Part shown: piece after piece, positions 23,046 to 35,274 of the stretch
Layout of the letters: each line of letters begins with the position of its first letter
How positions within the stretch are numbered: position 1 is the first letter of the stretch
Source of the DNA: Turbatrix aceti
Lineage: Eukaryota; Nematoda; Chromadorea; Rhabditida; Panagrolaimidae
Assembly (NCBI GenBank): GCA_963969345.1
Contig: OZ017768.1
Span: 8,580,718 to 8,644,717, forward strand
Direction: 5' to 3'
DNA length: 64,000 bases
Made by a program: the position numbers and the translations under genes
The notes under the pieces: model-generated
What the model was told of the DNA's origin: nothing
The model's input: the letters and a program-made list of their open reading frames with translations, nothing else
Databases searched by the model: none

Positions 23046-23566
23046 AATTTGCATTTAAACGGCATTTAAGCGACAAAAAATTTAACCGGAATGCAAAGCC
23101 TTGCAGCTCCCTTGTTTTGCGGAAATAATTTGTCGCAACATGCGGGCGCGCGCCAGGCATGCACGCACGACTCACTGTGCTGCCCCGCGGCAAAGGTGGA
23201 TTTTTTTCCATAGGCATCGGTAAATCCTGTCTTCTGTTTTGATTTGTTAAGGACATTTTTGTGAGCATTTTCGTGTCTCAAGTGAAACAAAATATTAATT
23301 TTGGGCTGAGTAATAAGCATCTGAAAATCGCTATTCTTGCAACATTGTCACGGCCAAAGCATTTGATCCAGGCACGGTGGAGATCTGAAATTTTCAGTGG
23401 AGCTTTATCATATCATGAAGAATGTATTGGAAAAAAGCCCATTAATTCACATTGCCTACGTTTTGCGAAATCAGCGGATTAATAATATCCCTTATAAAAA
23501 TACGCACGCGCACATTGCAACAGGCGATTTCAGTACTCTCACAGCGAAAAATTTTTGCTTTCCGTG

Positions 23567-23832
23567 CGCCAAATTTTCAATTTTCCGCACAGGAATTGAA
23601 ATAGGCCTACACAAGAAATCACATTTTCTCTCTTTGGACGCTTGCAGCGAGGTTGGTTCACAAGCGATTGATACCGCGCAAAGTGCATTCAAAAGCTTGG
23701 ACTTCGCTCAATATAATGGCAAAATGCCACAAAAAAAAACAAACTATTTGAATGCCAGAAAATTGCCGCTGAACACATTACACTTCTACGCATTCGCAAA
23801 AAATGTTCGTGCTGGGAACACGCTCTCACCGT
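23567..23832 (+). repeat. Dispersed repeat R1, partial copy
   Basis: Nearly identical to the second half of the copy at 21905-22502, from CCAAATTTTCAATTTTCCGC to CACGCTCTCACCGT. Confidence 0.85.
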
Positions 23833-23918
23833 ACGTTGCGGGCAACGTTGTCCAAAAATTATGGGGAGCGGAACATAGGGGGGGGGGGGGGGTGGTACAT
23901 TTCGTTGAATCTAAATAC

Positions 23919-25945
23919 ATATAAGACGATGACAACAAAAATTTTTTTTAACAGCCTGTTTTTTTAACGTTTTTCGAAAACTCAAAGTAGACATCACAGT
24001 AGCTCATTTTTTACGTTTTTACAACAAAAAGCATCCGGAGTTAGGCCTAGAAGCCAAAACTTGCTATTACTGCTTTTTCTGAAAACACCACAGGAAAATT
24101 CTGCAATGACTCTTTTAGTGTATTTTTCGTTCAAACTGCGATCAGCGTTTATAAATATAGTGATCAGGCGCAATATTTTTGATTTATAATAATTTTGTCA
24201 ATTCATTGTACTGTGAAACTATTTTTACAATTTTTTTTGCACATTGCGTCCTTGATTTTTTTATGATGCGTTTTATTCTCAATCAACATAAAAACAATAA
24301 CAAAAACAACAACAAAGTAACGGAAAAAAGACGGTAGAGGAATAGGGGGATCACCCTGACGCAGTAACAAAACTTGGCTACTGCGCCACCCCGACGCAGT
24401 AGCAAAGTTTGGCCATTGCGCCAGCCCGACGCAGTAGCAAAGTTTGGCCATTGCGTCAAAGAAGAAAGGGAAGCACAAGACGCAAAAGCACAGGCCCGCC
24501 GCAATAACGTAACTTGGCTATTGCGTCGAGATGGGGGTTGAAAAAATTTACACGACGAATACAATTACAAAAAGTGATACTGTATCCGTTGAAGAGCATT
24601 GTCCAAGAAAAATGATAAAAAATATCCAGAAACAAATCAAAAAAGGATGAGATTAGAGAAACAATTACGGCGACGATGTTAGCTATTCTGGAGACGCTTT
24701 TGATTAACTTGGGTCGATTTCCACGAGCAGCGAAGAAGGTAGCCATCCGAGTAAGCCGAATCCTGAAAGATAACACGAAATAAACGCCATAAGAAGAAAA
24801 CAGACAAAAAAACCGATCAGAAAAAACTCATGTAACGCTACGAAAAATCGGACAAACGAACAACGTTGTAGTGTGGACTGTTTGTTCGACTTTTCGTGGC
24901 AGGGCAATCAAAGATAACTGTTCTGACTTTCTTGATTACATGAGTTTTTTCTGATCGTTTTTTGAGTTTTTTTGTCTGTTTTCTTCTTATGGCGTTTATT
25001 TCGTGTTATCTTTCAGGATTCGGCTTACTCGGATGGCTACCTTCTTCGCTGCTCGTGGAAATCGACCCAAGTTAATCAAAAGCGTCTCCAGAATAGCTAA
25101 CATCGTCGCCGTAATTGTTTCTCTAATCTCATCCTTTTTTGTTTTGTTTCTGGATATTCTTTATCATTTTTCTTGGACAATGCTCTTCAACGGATACAGT
25201 ATCACTTTTTGTAATTGTATTCGTCGTGTAAATTTTTTCAACCCCCATCTCGACGCAATAGCCAAGTTACGTTATTGCGGCGGGCCTGTGCTTTTGCGTC
25301 TTGTGCTTCCCTTTCTTCTTTGACGCAATGGCCAAACTTTGCTACTGCGTCGGGCTGGCGCAATGGCCAAACTTTGCTACTGCGGGGCTGGCGCAATGGC
25401 CAAACTTTGCTACTACTGCGTCGGGGTGGCGCAGTAGCCAAGTTTTGTTACTGCGTCAGGGTGATCCCCCTATTCCTCTACCGTCTTTTTTCCGTTACTT
25501 TGTTGTTGTTTTTGTTATTGTTTTTATGTTGATTGAGAATAAAAAGCGTTTTCACGAAAAAAGTAATAAAAAAAGTAATAATGCGAAAAAACCGTTTATT
25601 TAAGTCAAACTGCCACCGTGTACCAGATTGAATAAAAACGCAACATTTACGTTCATGTTTGGACTAGATGTTCAAAATTATCGAATAAAAAGAGAAGAAG
25701 CGTCGACAGGTCGTTCGCGACTCAGGTTATCAGAAAAAAAGAGATTTTAGGCAATTAAGCGTCTCGAACATGTCTGAAAAGTAAATTTGCCAGAATTACG
25801 CATCATGGAAAATGTATCCGAGTTTCGGGGCAACTTCGATGGAATATGCTTTTTTGAGGTATTTTACGGTGTAATAACGTAAACGCTGAAAATAAGCGCA
25901 AAAAAAAGGCTCATAAAAAAAATTTTTGTTGTCATCGTCTTATAT
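23919..25945. mobile_element. Foldback element with terminal and long internal inverted repeats
   Basis: Terminal inverted repeats of about 32 bases (23919-23952 and 25912-25945) begin ATATAAGACGATGACAAC. Inside, arms 24268-24835 and 24936-25547 are reverse complements around a loop of about 100 bases. Each arm carries a tandem array of units near 33 bases (GACGCAGTAGCAAAGTTTGGCC...), with one or two more in the right arm. The identical hydrophobic open frames of the two arms follow from the symmetry and need not be genes. No transposase is recognised. Confidence 0.85.
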
Positions 25946-26210
25946 ACTCAAAAACGCGTCTTCCAAAAAAATTTTTTTCAACGATCAAAAAAATTAGAAC
26001 ATAAATACGCTATTAGAAAATAATGATTTAAATTTTACACAATACTATTGTGTTTTTGCCAAATTTTTACTATGTCCATCTCCGTCCGTCTTGAGAGTAT
26101 TTGGTTTTGGTATCACATTGTTCGGTTAAATATTTCTTTGCAAATTGCTCTTTGCTCTCATCAGCAGCTCTAAAACCCTTATTAGTATAGAATTATAAAA
26201 CATGTCATTC

Positions 26211-29200
26211 TTACTTTTTGCCTGTTATCTCCATAATAATGCTTTTTTTATGTTTTTTCCAATATTTTTTAAATTCGTGACCCATTTCCTCAAAAGCTGC
26301 TGCTCTTGGTCCTTCGGAAGAAGCAAGTTCAATAAACTTCGTAGGAACATCTTTCTCTTCTCTAAAAATAGGTTATTGATCAGTGTTGCTAGGCACTTGA
26401 CCCTAGGTTTGTTTAATTTAAAAAATAAGATCAAATTACTTTATAAGATCCTTTGGATCTGTTTTGTATAAGTATTCCAGGTAATCGGTTCTTTCTTTCA
26501 CATTGTTATAAAGTTCTTGTGCTATTTGACCTGTATATTAATGATTAGGATTAGTATGTTAAGCAAGTACACTTACGTTGTTCTTCAGGAGATAGCTTGG
26601 TTTGCTCTTTACTTTCATCAGAAGACTGCGTATTTGGTATCGTTTCATTCTGAAAAAAATAGAAATTATTCTTAAACATTTCTGTAATCTATGTTTTACC
26701 TGTTCTGCGCTTAATTTAGTGAAGCCATTGTTAAGCTCTTTAGGATACAGCTCATTCCGTTTTTTCTGCTGCTCCAGTTGCTGCACCAGCTTTTTCACTT
26801 GCCCCGACAACGCCCCCTGCAACGCCCCCGGCAGCACCTGTTTCTGGGGAAGATTGATTTCCTGCGTTAGTTTCTTTAGCTTGGTTTGCGCTTTACTTTC
26901 ATCAGAAGACTGCGTATTTGGTATTACTTCATTCTGAAAAAATGGAAATTATTCCTAAATATTTCCTAAATATATAAATATTTACCTGCTCTGCGCTTAA
27001 TTTAGCGAAGCCATCGTTAAGCTCTTCAAGATACAGCTTTTTCAATGTTTTGCTAATCTTCTTAAAAATTTTATGAGTAAGTTTCAAAATTATTACACAT
27101 ATTTATTACAACTATTTACATATATTAAAAACTTACTTTTTGTTTTGGATATGCCTTGTGTGCTAATACACGCGTTTGATATTGGATTGCTTCTATACAT
27201 CCCGCAATCTCGTGTGCGTTGTTGCAACCGAGTTTGAATGCAAGTTTGCTTGCCGCTTGCCATAATTCCGGTTCGGGATTATCTGATTTTACTTGAATCA
27301 GCCGATGGAAGTGCGAAATAGTAAACTTTTCAAAACCAGGCAAAGTGATGTTATTGTTTTGCAGAAAATCTTCAAATTTTTTAACATCAATTTCTAATGT
27401 AAATCGGTATTTCTTTATTGTAGACACTGTAATTAATAATTATGACGTTTTCGTTACAGTAAAAAAATCTTACGCTCTTTTTTGTCCATTGTATCGTAAC
27501 TTCTACTTTCCAATACTTGCGTCCGAGCGTAATCAGTTTCATCAAGAATTTTCTCTCTGTCTGAATGTACTGTAACCCATTCATCAATTTCATCAAGAAT
27601 TTTCTCTCTGTCTGAATGTACTGTAACCCATTCATCAATTTTAGCTAACAAGCGTTTGCCAATATCCGTGGATCCATGATTTGTGAATGCTGAAAAAGCT
27701 GCACCATCAATGTTCAGTTGCCCGTTGATGAGAAGAATGTCTCTATGCATTGAAATTGTGGTTTTTTTAAAAGCAAGTTCACTGAAACATTATAAATATT
27801 TACTTATTTGCGAGTAGGCAAAAGTCTAAAGGACGTGAAATACGTTCCATTTTTTTTAATAAAAGTCAATTTTTTCCGTCTCCGACAACTTTTACCCTCG
27901 ACGCTTCCCCATACATAAATACATATAATAGAAAATCTAACCAGAAAAGCTCCTTTGGGTCATCAGCTGCTTTGATTAATCTTATCAGTTGATCGTTCAC
28001 ATTGTAATCACTGGCATCTAATCCAACCAAAATTTTTGTTTTGTAGTATTTAAAACCACCTTTTGCCTCCTCGTCGTCTTTCTACAAAACCATGCTTTTT
28101 TATAAATAATTTAAAAATTGGACAAAGAAACTTATAGGAACTTACAAATTGCTCTTCAAGTTTTGCATCTAGTATTTCACGTTCAGCTTGTTTGTCTTTA
28201 ACTTCTTTCTCACTACGATTCTTTGTTTCACGTAGTCCAATCTCTTTTTCATATTTTGTGCGATTTTCTTGTTTTTCAGCTTTTTGACGGTCCCTAAAAT
28301 TGTACCGTTCTTTGCGGGAACGGTGCGAGAGAAAAAAAATTGCAAAATAAAGAGTGGGGACCGGAGCGCGTGCACAAGCCTTGAAGCAACGAGGACCGAA
28401 AGCAAACTTTATTCAAAAAACGCTAAAAAATTATGACAATTTGTCAGATTTTTTAACATTTTTGTTTACTTTCGAGCAGATTTGTTCCTAAAATTAGTTT
28501 AAACAACTCAAAAACCTTCGATTTTGGACTTTTGCCCCCAATTTGGCTAAAAAATTTTGAAGTTTTAATTGGAGCACTGGCGATTTTCGCTTCGCTCATG
28601 AGCGGGAGCAACGAGCGCAAAAATCCTCCCCCTAATAAAAAAAAAATATACAAAGCGAGCGCGGAAATTTAAAAAAAACGCGAGAGCGGAAGCGGAGCGG
28701 TTGGTATAAAGAGTCAAAATCGAAAACCCTGTTATTGCGGTATTGAAATAATTAGGATCGTTAGGATCATTGGGCGATGCATTACGGCTTTGTCCAACGC
28801 CGCTTGTTTCTGGAGACGATTGATTTCCTGTGTTAGTTTCTTCGGACCAAGTTTCATTACCGACGCTTTCTTGATCATACGTTTCAGAATCCGCTTTTTC
28901 TGCGTCTGCAGTTGCTGCCGCAGCTCCTTCACTTGCACCGGCAGCGCCACCAGCGGTACCTGTTTCTGGAGACGATTGATTTCCTGTGTTAGTTTCTTCG
29001 GACCAAGCTTCATTACCGACGCTTTCTTGATCATACGTTTCAGAATCCGCTTTTTCTGCGTCTGCAGTTGCTGCCGCAGTTTCTTCACCTGCACCGGCAA
29101 CGCCACCTTTTTCTGGAGACGATTGATTTCTTTTGTAAGAATTTATATTCTCGCTGGCTTTATTAGTGGCATTAGTATCTTCTGCTTTCTTTTGCGGCCT

Positions 29201-31236
29201 GTGTACAGAGTTTTCTTTGAACCCAGCTTTATTGCCGGCGCTTTCTTGATCATTCGTTTCAGAAGCCGCTTTTTTATTTATTTCAGAAATAACTTTTTTA
29301 CTTGTACCGGCAGCGGCAGTTGTATCCATGTTTGCAAGTATTTCTTGTTTGTACTCATGCTGCACTTGTTCAAAAACTTTCTTTGCAGTCAGCGGTGAAG
29401 TAACGGCTCCGTAGCACGTATATAAGGAATTTGATAAGCAAAAGTAGTCAAAAGCCGTAATTGGTTTATCATTCTTAAATTTTAGGATCATAGTGCCGAT
29501 GCAAGTAACTACGTTTATACAAGCTGCCGCACAGCGTGAAACGGATAATATGTTAAGAAGTGTCGCTGCAAGCGGCGTCAAATCCTTAAAATTGGCATCT
29601 TTCAGGTCTATTCCGCCAATTCCATATTCGATTATCTTCTTTTGAAAAACCGGAGTCAATACGTTTAGCAGATTTGTAATAATGAAAATAATTTCACCAA
29701 TAATTTCTTCGTCTCCATGGGTCAGCTTGTCTTCGATGCTCAAAAGTGAACTGAAATGAAATACATTAATCATGAATACAACAAAGGAAAATGAAGGTAC
29801 TAACAATACAATTGATGACGCTGTGGTAGCATACTGTAGATATTTATTTCCTATAATTTATAAATACATCATTAAAAAAACTGAGTTTTAAGAAAAATAC
29901 CTTTTTCAACAATGGCACTAAACTTAGTAATCCACTTTGTATTTCTGAACATACCGGCTCCATTAAACAATATAGAAGCACCCATCACAATGTAAGTTGT
30001 GTAAGTTAATGTCCTATATGCCCAACGCTGTGCAGTAGCTTTAATGCTGCAAGATGGTGATTCCGAGATCTCGAGTTCGAGTTGCAAGTTTTCGTCGAAA
30101 GTCGGTACTTTGTCTTTTTGGTTCTGTCCATAATGTCCATTGACAGGATAGCAGCAAAGCGATGGATCAATTACGTTTGTTGTTAAAAAATGATTCCAAT
30201 TTTCATAAAGACGAGCTTGTAGATCAATGTACATTGTCGATCCGCCGGCAGATTTAAAGTAGAAAACTTAAATTGGGTTATCGTCAAGGGTGTCAATCGG
30301 GCCGGGCCGGGCCTGATGGTGAGTCGGCCCGGCCCGGCGGCCCGGTTTTAAAAAAAAAGAAAATTTTAGAACAAAATTTATTCAAAACAGTCAAAAATGA
30401 ACCAAAATCTTGCTCATTTTGAGTAATCCTCTCCCATTATGAATAACAACGTGTATTTTTACCTTTTCAACTCATATTTTTGGACAAATTGAAAAAATTT
30501 AGTAAATTTTGCTTCAATTTTACCCATTGGTAAAAAGGCGGGCCGGCCCGGCCCGGGCCGGGCCGGGCCGGGCCTTACCTCGAGCGGGCCGGGCCGGGCC
30601 GGGCCGACAAAAATTCGGCCCGTTGACACCCTTGGTTATCGTCAGTGATAAGCTAACATATTGTGCATTGCATGAATTATTATTTACTTAAGTTTACTTC
30701 TGTGCAAAAACATTTTTTTTAACTTATTTAAAAGTGTGCAACAACGGGCTTACCTGGAACAGAGGTTTCAACGTTCTCCTGCAAGTATGACATGACGTAG
30801 ACGGTGTTCATAAATACTTCTTCCGTTTTTGATTTTGCCTAGTAATAAGTTTTTAATTCATTTAGCGTAATGTTAAACAAATTATCACCTGTATTTTTTT
30901 TCTCATTTTAATCGCAATTCTTCTCTCTGGTCTACTGTACCATTGGTTTGTGCTGCTAGTCAACGATCGAACTGTTTTTGGGTTCTAAAACATCTGGTAT
31001 TGTTTATTGTATTTCTGTAAACGATTATTTTTTTAAATAAAATTTCTGACGTTTTGGAAGGCTGTAACGAGAATGTGGTTTTCAATAAAAGAATAGTTCA
31101 ACATTTTGTTGAACATAATTCCAGCATTGTTTGTGTAATACGTATTTTGAGCATTAACTGCTCGCTTAACCCATTCCGTTGGATTCTTCCAAGTCAATGT
31201 TGTATTACTTGGAATAGAAGGCTCCTGAGTAGCCAT
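26211..31236 (-). CDS. Large multi-exon protein of unknown function
   Basis: Sixteen exons read along the minus strand: 31236-31051, 30984-30889, 30838-30754, 30266-29901, 29850-29805, 29750-28728, 28293-28146, 28081-27923, 27825-27804, 27781-27474, 27426-27137, 27060-26986, 26933-26700, 26649-26577, 26530-26440 and 26361-26211, about 1,112 residues. All junctions keep frame with GT-AG sites except exons 8 to 9 (27826-27936), where no canonical donor does so. Features: N-terminal KNPTEWVKRAVNAQ; CCYPVNGHYG then a hydrophobic segment (YIVMGASILFNGAGMF); a second hydrophobic region (LLNILSVSRCAAACINVVTC); an acidic Ser/Glu-rich part with a 52-residue tandem repeat; a charged coiled-coil-like stretch (DRQKAEKQENRTKYE); and ILVGLDASDYNVNDQLIRLI. 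It may belong to the eukaryotic DUF4781 group, an untested impression. No catalytic motif recognised. Intron 3 holds a hAT-like element; the intron after exon 6 contains GAGCG-rich repeats. Confidence 0.7.
28806..29128 (-). repeat. In-frame 156-base tandem repeat within exon 6
   Basis: A unit starting GTTTCTGGAGACGATTGATT recurs at 28806, 28962 and about 29109. The period of 156 then about 147 bases is a multiple of three, so the protein gains 52- and 49-residue copies containing SETYDQESVGNE and EETNTGNQSSPET. Confidence 0.85.
30285..30634. mobile_element. hAT-like MITE built of GGGCC repeats
   Basis: Perfect 12-base terminal inverted repeats CAAGGGTGTCAA / TTGACACCCTTG are flanked by the 8-base duplication GTTATCGT (30277-30284 and 30635-30642). 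The inner ends are arrays of GGGCCGGGCC. It lies in intron 3 of the minus-strand gene, just upstream of exon 4. Confidence 0.9.
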
Positions 31237-31674
31237 ATCTAAATTCTTTAAAATTAAAAATGCGAATACTATAAATTTCGTAGAAAAATACAGCGAGCTC
31301 GCAGACAACAAACGTAATCGATCAGTTGATTTGTGTTTTTTTGCACATTCGGTTTGCAAGCCGTTTTATCAATCAACGGACACCGTATTTTTGCATCTGC
31401 TGAATGTTTTAAGGAAATTCAGAAGAAATTTTTCCGACGAAAAAACGATTGGCGCTGGGATTTAAAAAAAACGACTGCATAAGCTGATGCGTCAGCGCGA
31501 CTACGTTTTTCAGTCGGCAGTTACAGGTATGAGGGACTTCCCTCCGTTTCACAGTGGAACGGGCCACGCGAGAGAAGCTTCACAGAGAAATCGAGAGTTA
31601 GTAGGAAGAATTTATGGTCAGAATGTACAAGAACGTAAAGGTAAGTCACGAACGAAAGGAAAACAACGTTTATA

Positions 31675-31985
31675 TCAGAGATGGCAGATCAGATCATTTG
31701 CTCATGATCTGATCTGGATTATCTGCAATCTGATCTGATATACCAGTGATCTGATCTGGATTATCTGCGATCTGCTCTGATCTGATCAGACTCGGCACAG
31801 CCCAAAATCTCGGAATTTAGGGTTCAGGTTCACTGGTTTCGACGCGAAAAGTGAAAAATAAATTGTTTTTTTGTTAAGAACTATCGTATTCTTCAAAAAA
31901 CCAGCATAAAGGACGTGTTTCAAGTTGTAAAATTTAAAATTTCTAGTGATCTGATCAGAATTATCCACAGCATGGTGCGCGCGCG
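31675..31985. repeat. GATCTGATCTGGATTATCTGC repeat block
   Basis: Dense GATCTGATC-type units at 31680-31795 and again near 31945-31970, enclosing unrelated sequence. The left edge CAGAGATGGCAGATC is hAT-like, but I could not find matching target duplications. Confidence 0.6.
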
Positions 31986-32867
31986 TGTTTTTTTTTGACT
32001 GAGTCATGTTCAAAAAAAGATCCTGAAGCCAACTATAGATACTTTTGATTATGGTCACTTGGGTAAGATCAGGCACGTCCCAAAGATTGTATTCAGCCAT
32101 TCCGGCTTTTTGTCAGATAATTTTGCGCAATGCTGCAGGCATTTTAAAAGTTAAAACTTTCAAGCGCTGTAGCTCAGCTGAATATTCTAAAATTTTTAAA
32201 TAAGATCTGTTTTTTTCTTCCTTAGGTCAGTAAGAATCAATAAGCACAGCGGATTGCATAACCTTTAGATCAAACTCCTGAAATGATAAAAAATAGGTAA
32301 AATGCGCACGCGTTGTGAAAAACCAAGAGAAAATTTCGCAGAAAGAAAGAAAGACGTCCCTTTCAGTGCTCCCGCAGCGAATAAATTTTAATCCCAGGTC
32401 AGCTTCCGAAAAGAATCCTTTCCAAGTTTTCTTTCCTTTATATTAGTTTTTTTGGTTGTTTTTGGTATTGCGTTCGCAAAGAATTCGCGACAACATGGGT
32501 GTCAAAAATGGCATTTTTCAATTTTTTCGAGCGTTTTTGCTCTAAAAACGGGGCGTTTTTTACCCAAAAATAGTCTCACTAGGGTTAGTGATTGATAAAT
32601 TATCGATTGCTTTAAAAAATAAGGAATTTCTAAGGCAAACACAACCGAAAACCGAATTTGAAAAACATCAATTATGTCAAAAAAAGAAACGTTGATTTCT
32701 GCATTTTTTGAGAGGCCGATGAAGTCACAAGATCAGCAATTCTTATGCTTTTTGCCACGTTATCTATTTTTCTTACATTAATGTTCTTAACGCGGACATA
32801 AGACTTCTTATCTCTGCGTCTTTAAAAAAAACGATCTCTTACCAGAGTTCTTCGATGCTCACCAAAT

Positions 32868-33000
32868 TGCTCCTGCTCAGCTCACGAGCGCGAGCGGAGC
32901 GAGCGCGAAAAATCGGAAAACTCAATGAGCGTGTGTAGAGCGAGCACGGAAAATTGAATTGCTCAAAGAGCGCGAGCAGAGCGAGCAAGAGAAATTTTTA
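32868..33000. repeat. GAGCG-rich repeat
   Basis: Repeated GAGCGCGAGCGGAGCGAGC units left of the large palindrome. A short related piece lies at about 34560-34600 and similar GAGCG-rich sequence at 28590-28710. Confidence 0.6.
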
Positions 33001-33112
33001 AAATGAGCACTGCTCACTATAAATTTAGTGCTACAAATATTAAAATACGAGGGAATGAATTTGTGTCTCAAACTTCACTTTTTTTGTGTGATCCATGTTT
33101 GCCAGCTAAATT

Positions 33113-34541
33113 CAGCGCCACGGAATGCCCGCAACATGCAAGCGCGCGCCAACGCGCTTGCCTCTCTGCCCTGCGGGTACGTTGCATTTTTTTTCTTGGG
33201 CATTTTTTTGATTTCTGTGCTATTCCTGGTTATTCCCCGCATTTTTGCGAGCAGATTGATGCCATTGCCGAAAACAAATATTCATTTTGGGCTGAGTTGC
33301 AAGCGTCCAAAAATCGCTGCTTTTGCAGAAACGGTCATGGTTATAACATCTGATATACTCATGAAGTTTACTTCAAATTTTTTTTGTAGATGCAGCATGG
33401 TATCAAGAATGTATAGCAAAACAAAAATCAAAAGAAAAGTTCATATGTTGGATAAAAATCGAGGATAACTGATATCCCTTATAAAAATGTGCGCGCGGAT
33501 TCTCTTCAATCAGCAATATGAGTGCTCTCACAACGACAATTTCTAGCTTTCCGTGTCGGCGCAGGGTGCGTGCGCACATTTTATAAGGGATATCAGTTAT
33601 CCTCGATTTTTATCCAACATATGAACTTTTCTTTTGATTTTTGTTTTGCTATACATTCTTGATACCATGTTGCATCTACAAAAAAAATTTGAAGTCAATT
33701 TCATGAGTATCTTAAATGTTATGACCATGACCGTTTTGCAAAAGTAGCGATTTTTGGACGCTTGCAACTCACAAGGAAAGTGTCAGGGTTCATTTTGGAA
33801 TTTCTTCACGAAACTTTGCCAAAAGTTTGATTTTACTACGAGAAGTTTATACTGAAAAATTCAGTTGCACCGCTCATGATCTGACAGAGTTACGGTAGTC
33901 GAAAATCACGTTTTTGCCATTTTTGACGATTTTTGGCACGTTCTAGCTAACAAACAACGTTATTTTCAAAATCAGGGTGTGCATCATTCGACGTAGTTTT
34001 GCATGGAGAATCAGATAAAAATATAATAACGTAGGGTTGTGACCTTGAAAAATGCCGAAACCAATGTTGGCATTGTGACCTCTTTTCAAATGCAAATTTC
34101 GGCATTTTTTAAGGTGGCAAACCTAAATTTTTATATTTTTATCTGATTCTCCATGCAAAACTACGTCGATTGATGCACACCCTGATTTTGAAAATAACGT
34201 TGTTTGTTAGCTAGAACGTGCCAAAAATCGTCAAAAATGGCAAAAACGTGATTTTCGACTACCGTAACTCTGTCAGATCATGAGCGGTGGAACTGAATTT
34301 TTCAGTATAAACTTCTCGTAGTAAAATCAAACTTTTGGCAAAGTTTCGTGAAGAAATTCCAAAATGAACCCTGACACTTTCCTTGTCAGCCCAAAATGAA
34401 TATTTTATTTCGGCAAAGGCATCAATCTGCTCGCAAAAATGCGGTGAATCACCAGGAATAACACAGAAACCATGAAAATGCCTAAGAAAAAGGCAAGCGC
34501 GTTGGCGCGCGCTCGCATGTTGCAGGCATTCCGTGGCGCTG
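33113..34541. mobile_element. Large palindromic (foldback) element R2
   Basis: Sequence 33113-33495 is repeated in reverse complement from 33560 to 34541, apart from an insertion at 33772-34385 in the right arm. Matching points include CAGCGCCACGGAATGC with GCATTCCGTGGCGCTG at the outer edges and the ATCGAGGATAACTGATATCC region next to the centre. No protein recognised. Confidence 0.85.
33772..34385. mobile_element. Palindromic element inserted in the right arm of R2
   Basis: Itself almost wholly an inverted repeat centred near 34075, with ends CAAGGAAAGTGTCAGGG and their complement. It is flanked by TCA on both sides (33769-33771 and 34386-34388). The intact left arm of R2 shows a single TGA at the equivalent place, so the empty site is known and the target duplication is 3 bases. 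Confidence 0.88.
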
Positions 34542-34912
34542 ATTGTGAACATTGTGCCGCTCCTGCTCAACTCACGAGCGCGAGCATAGCAAGAGCAGAG
34601 AATCTGAGGAAAATTGTCGATTCTTATAATATATATTTTTGTTGACGATGCGCCGATATTTACAACTAGTAGAACAAATGCGGCGCCTGATGTCCTCTGT
34701 CTCTTAAAAAAAGACAAATTATTCTTTGATTGCGTCATATGAACATGTTTGTTAGATGCATGTTATCAGGAAATATACTAAGCTGCCTATCATAGTATTG
34801 TAGATTATTGCAACGTAAGACATGTGTCTACTATCGCGAGAAATCACGCGATCTTTTGAATCTGTTTTTTAAAATGGTTAAAAAAAATCATATGTTTACT
34901 GTATTTAGGAAT

Positions 34913-35035
34913 TAAACCCTCCCCAGTTCCCCGTGGAATTCCCCGGGGGTGTCCCCGAGGAGAACTCCCCGACCCCCGTCTCCGACAGATCCTGTCCCCG
35001 ACGGGGACAAAATTCCCTGTCCCCGACAGATTCTA
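34913..35035. repeat. CCCCGACGGGGAC-type repeat
   Basis: Short self-complementary units GTCCCCGAC / GGGGACA. A related block occurs at about 54980-55040. Confidence 0.6.
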
Positions 35036-35274
35036 TTTATCACCGACATTGAACAAAATGCAGCAAACAAATAAAACAGCCCAAAATTGTATAGTATATT
35101 ATGAAAATTACATATTTTAAACTAAAACTACGTGATTTGTATAATGTATTATTTTATCCTTATGTTTTATTTTACTTTTATTTTACTCAAGCCGTACTGA
35201 AAAAAATAGTAAGATTTTCTTACTGGACAGAACGTAAGAAAATCTTACCTTTTTTGCGTCAAAAAAGTTAGATT

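Noticed and set aside
23878..23892. G homopolymer as a G-quadruplex element
   Set aside because: A single run of G at the edge of a repeat, possibly a sequencing or assembly artefact.
24283..24776. Overlapping hydrophobic open frames in both arms of the foldback element
   Set aside because: They are mirror copies created by the inverted repeat, run through the tandem array and show no domain or splice structure.
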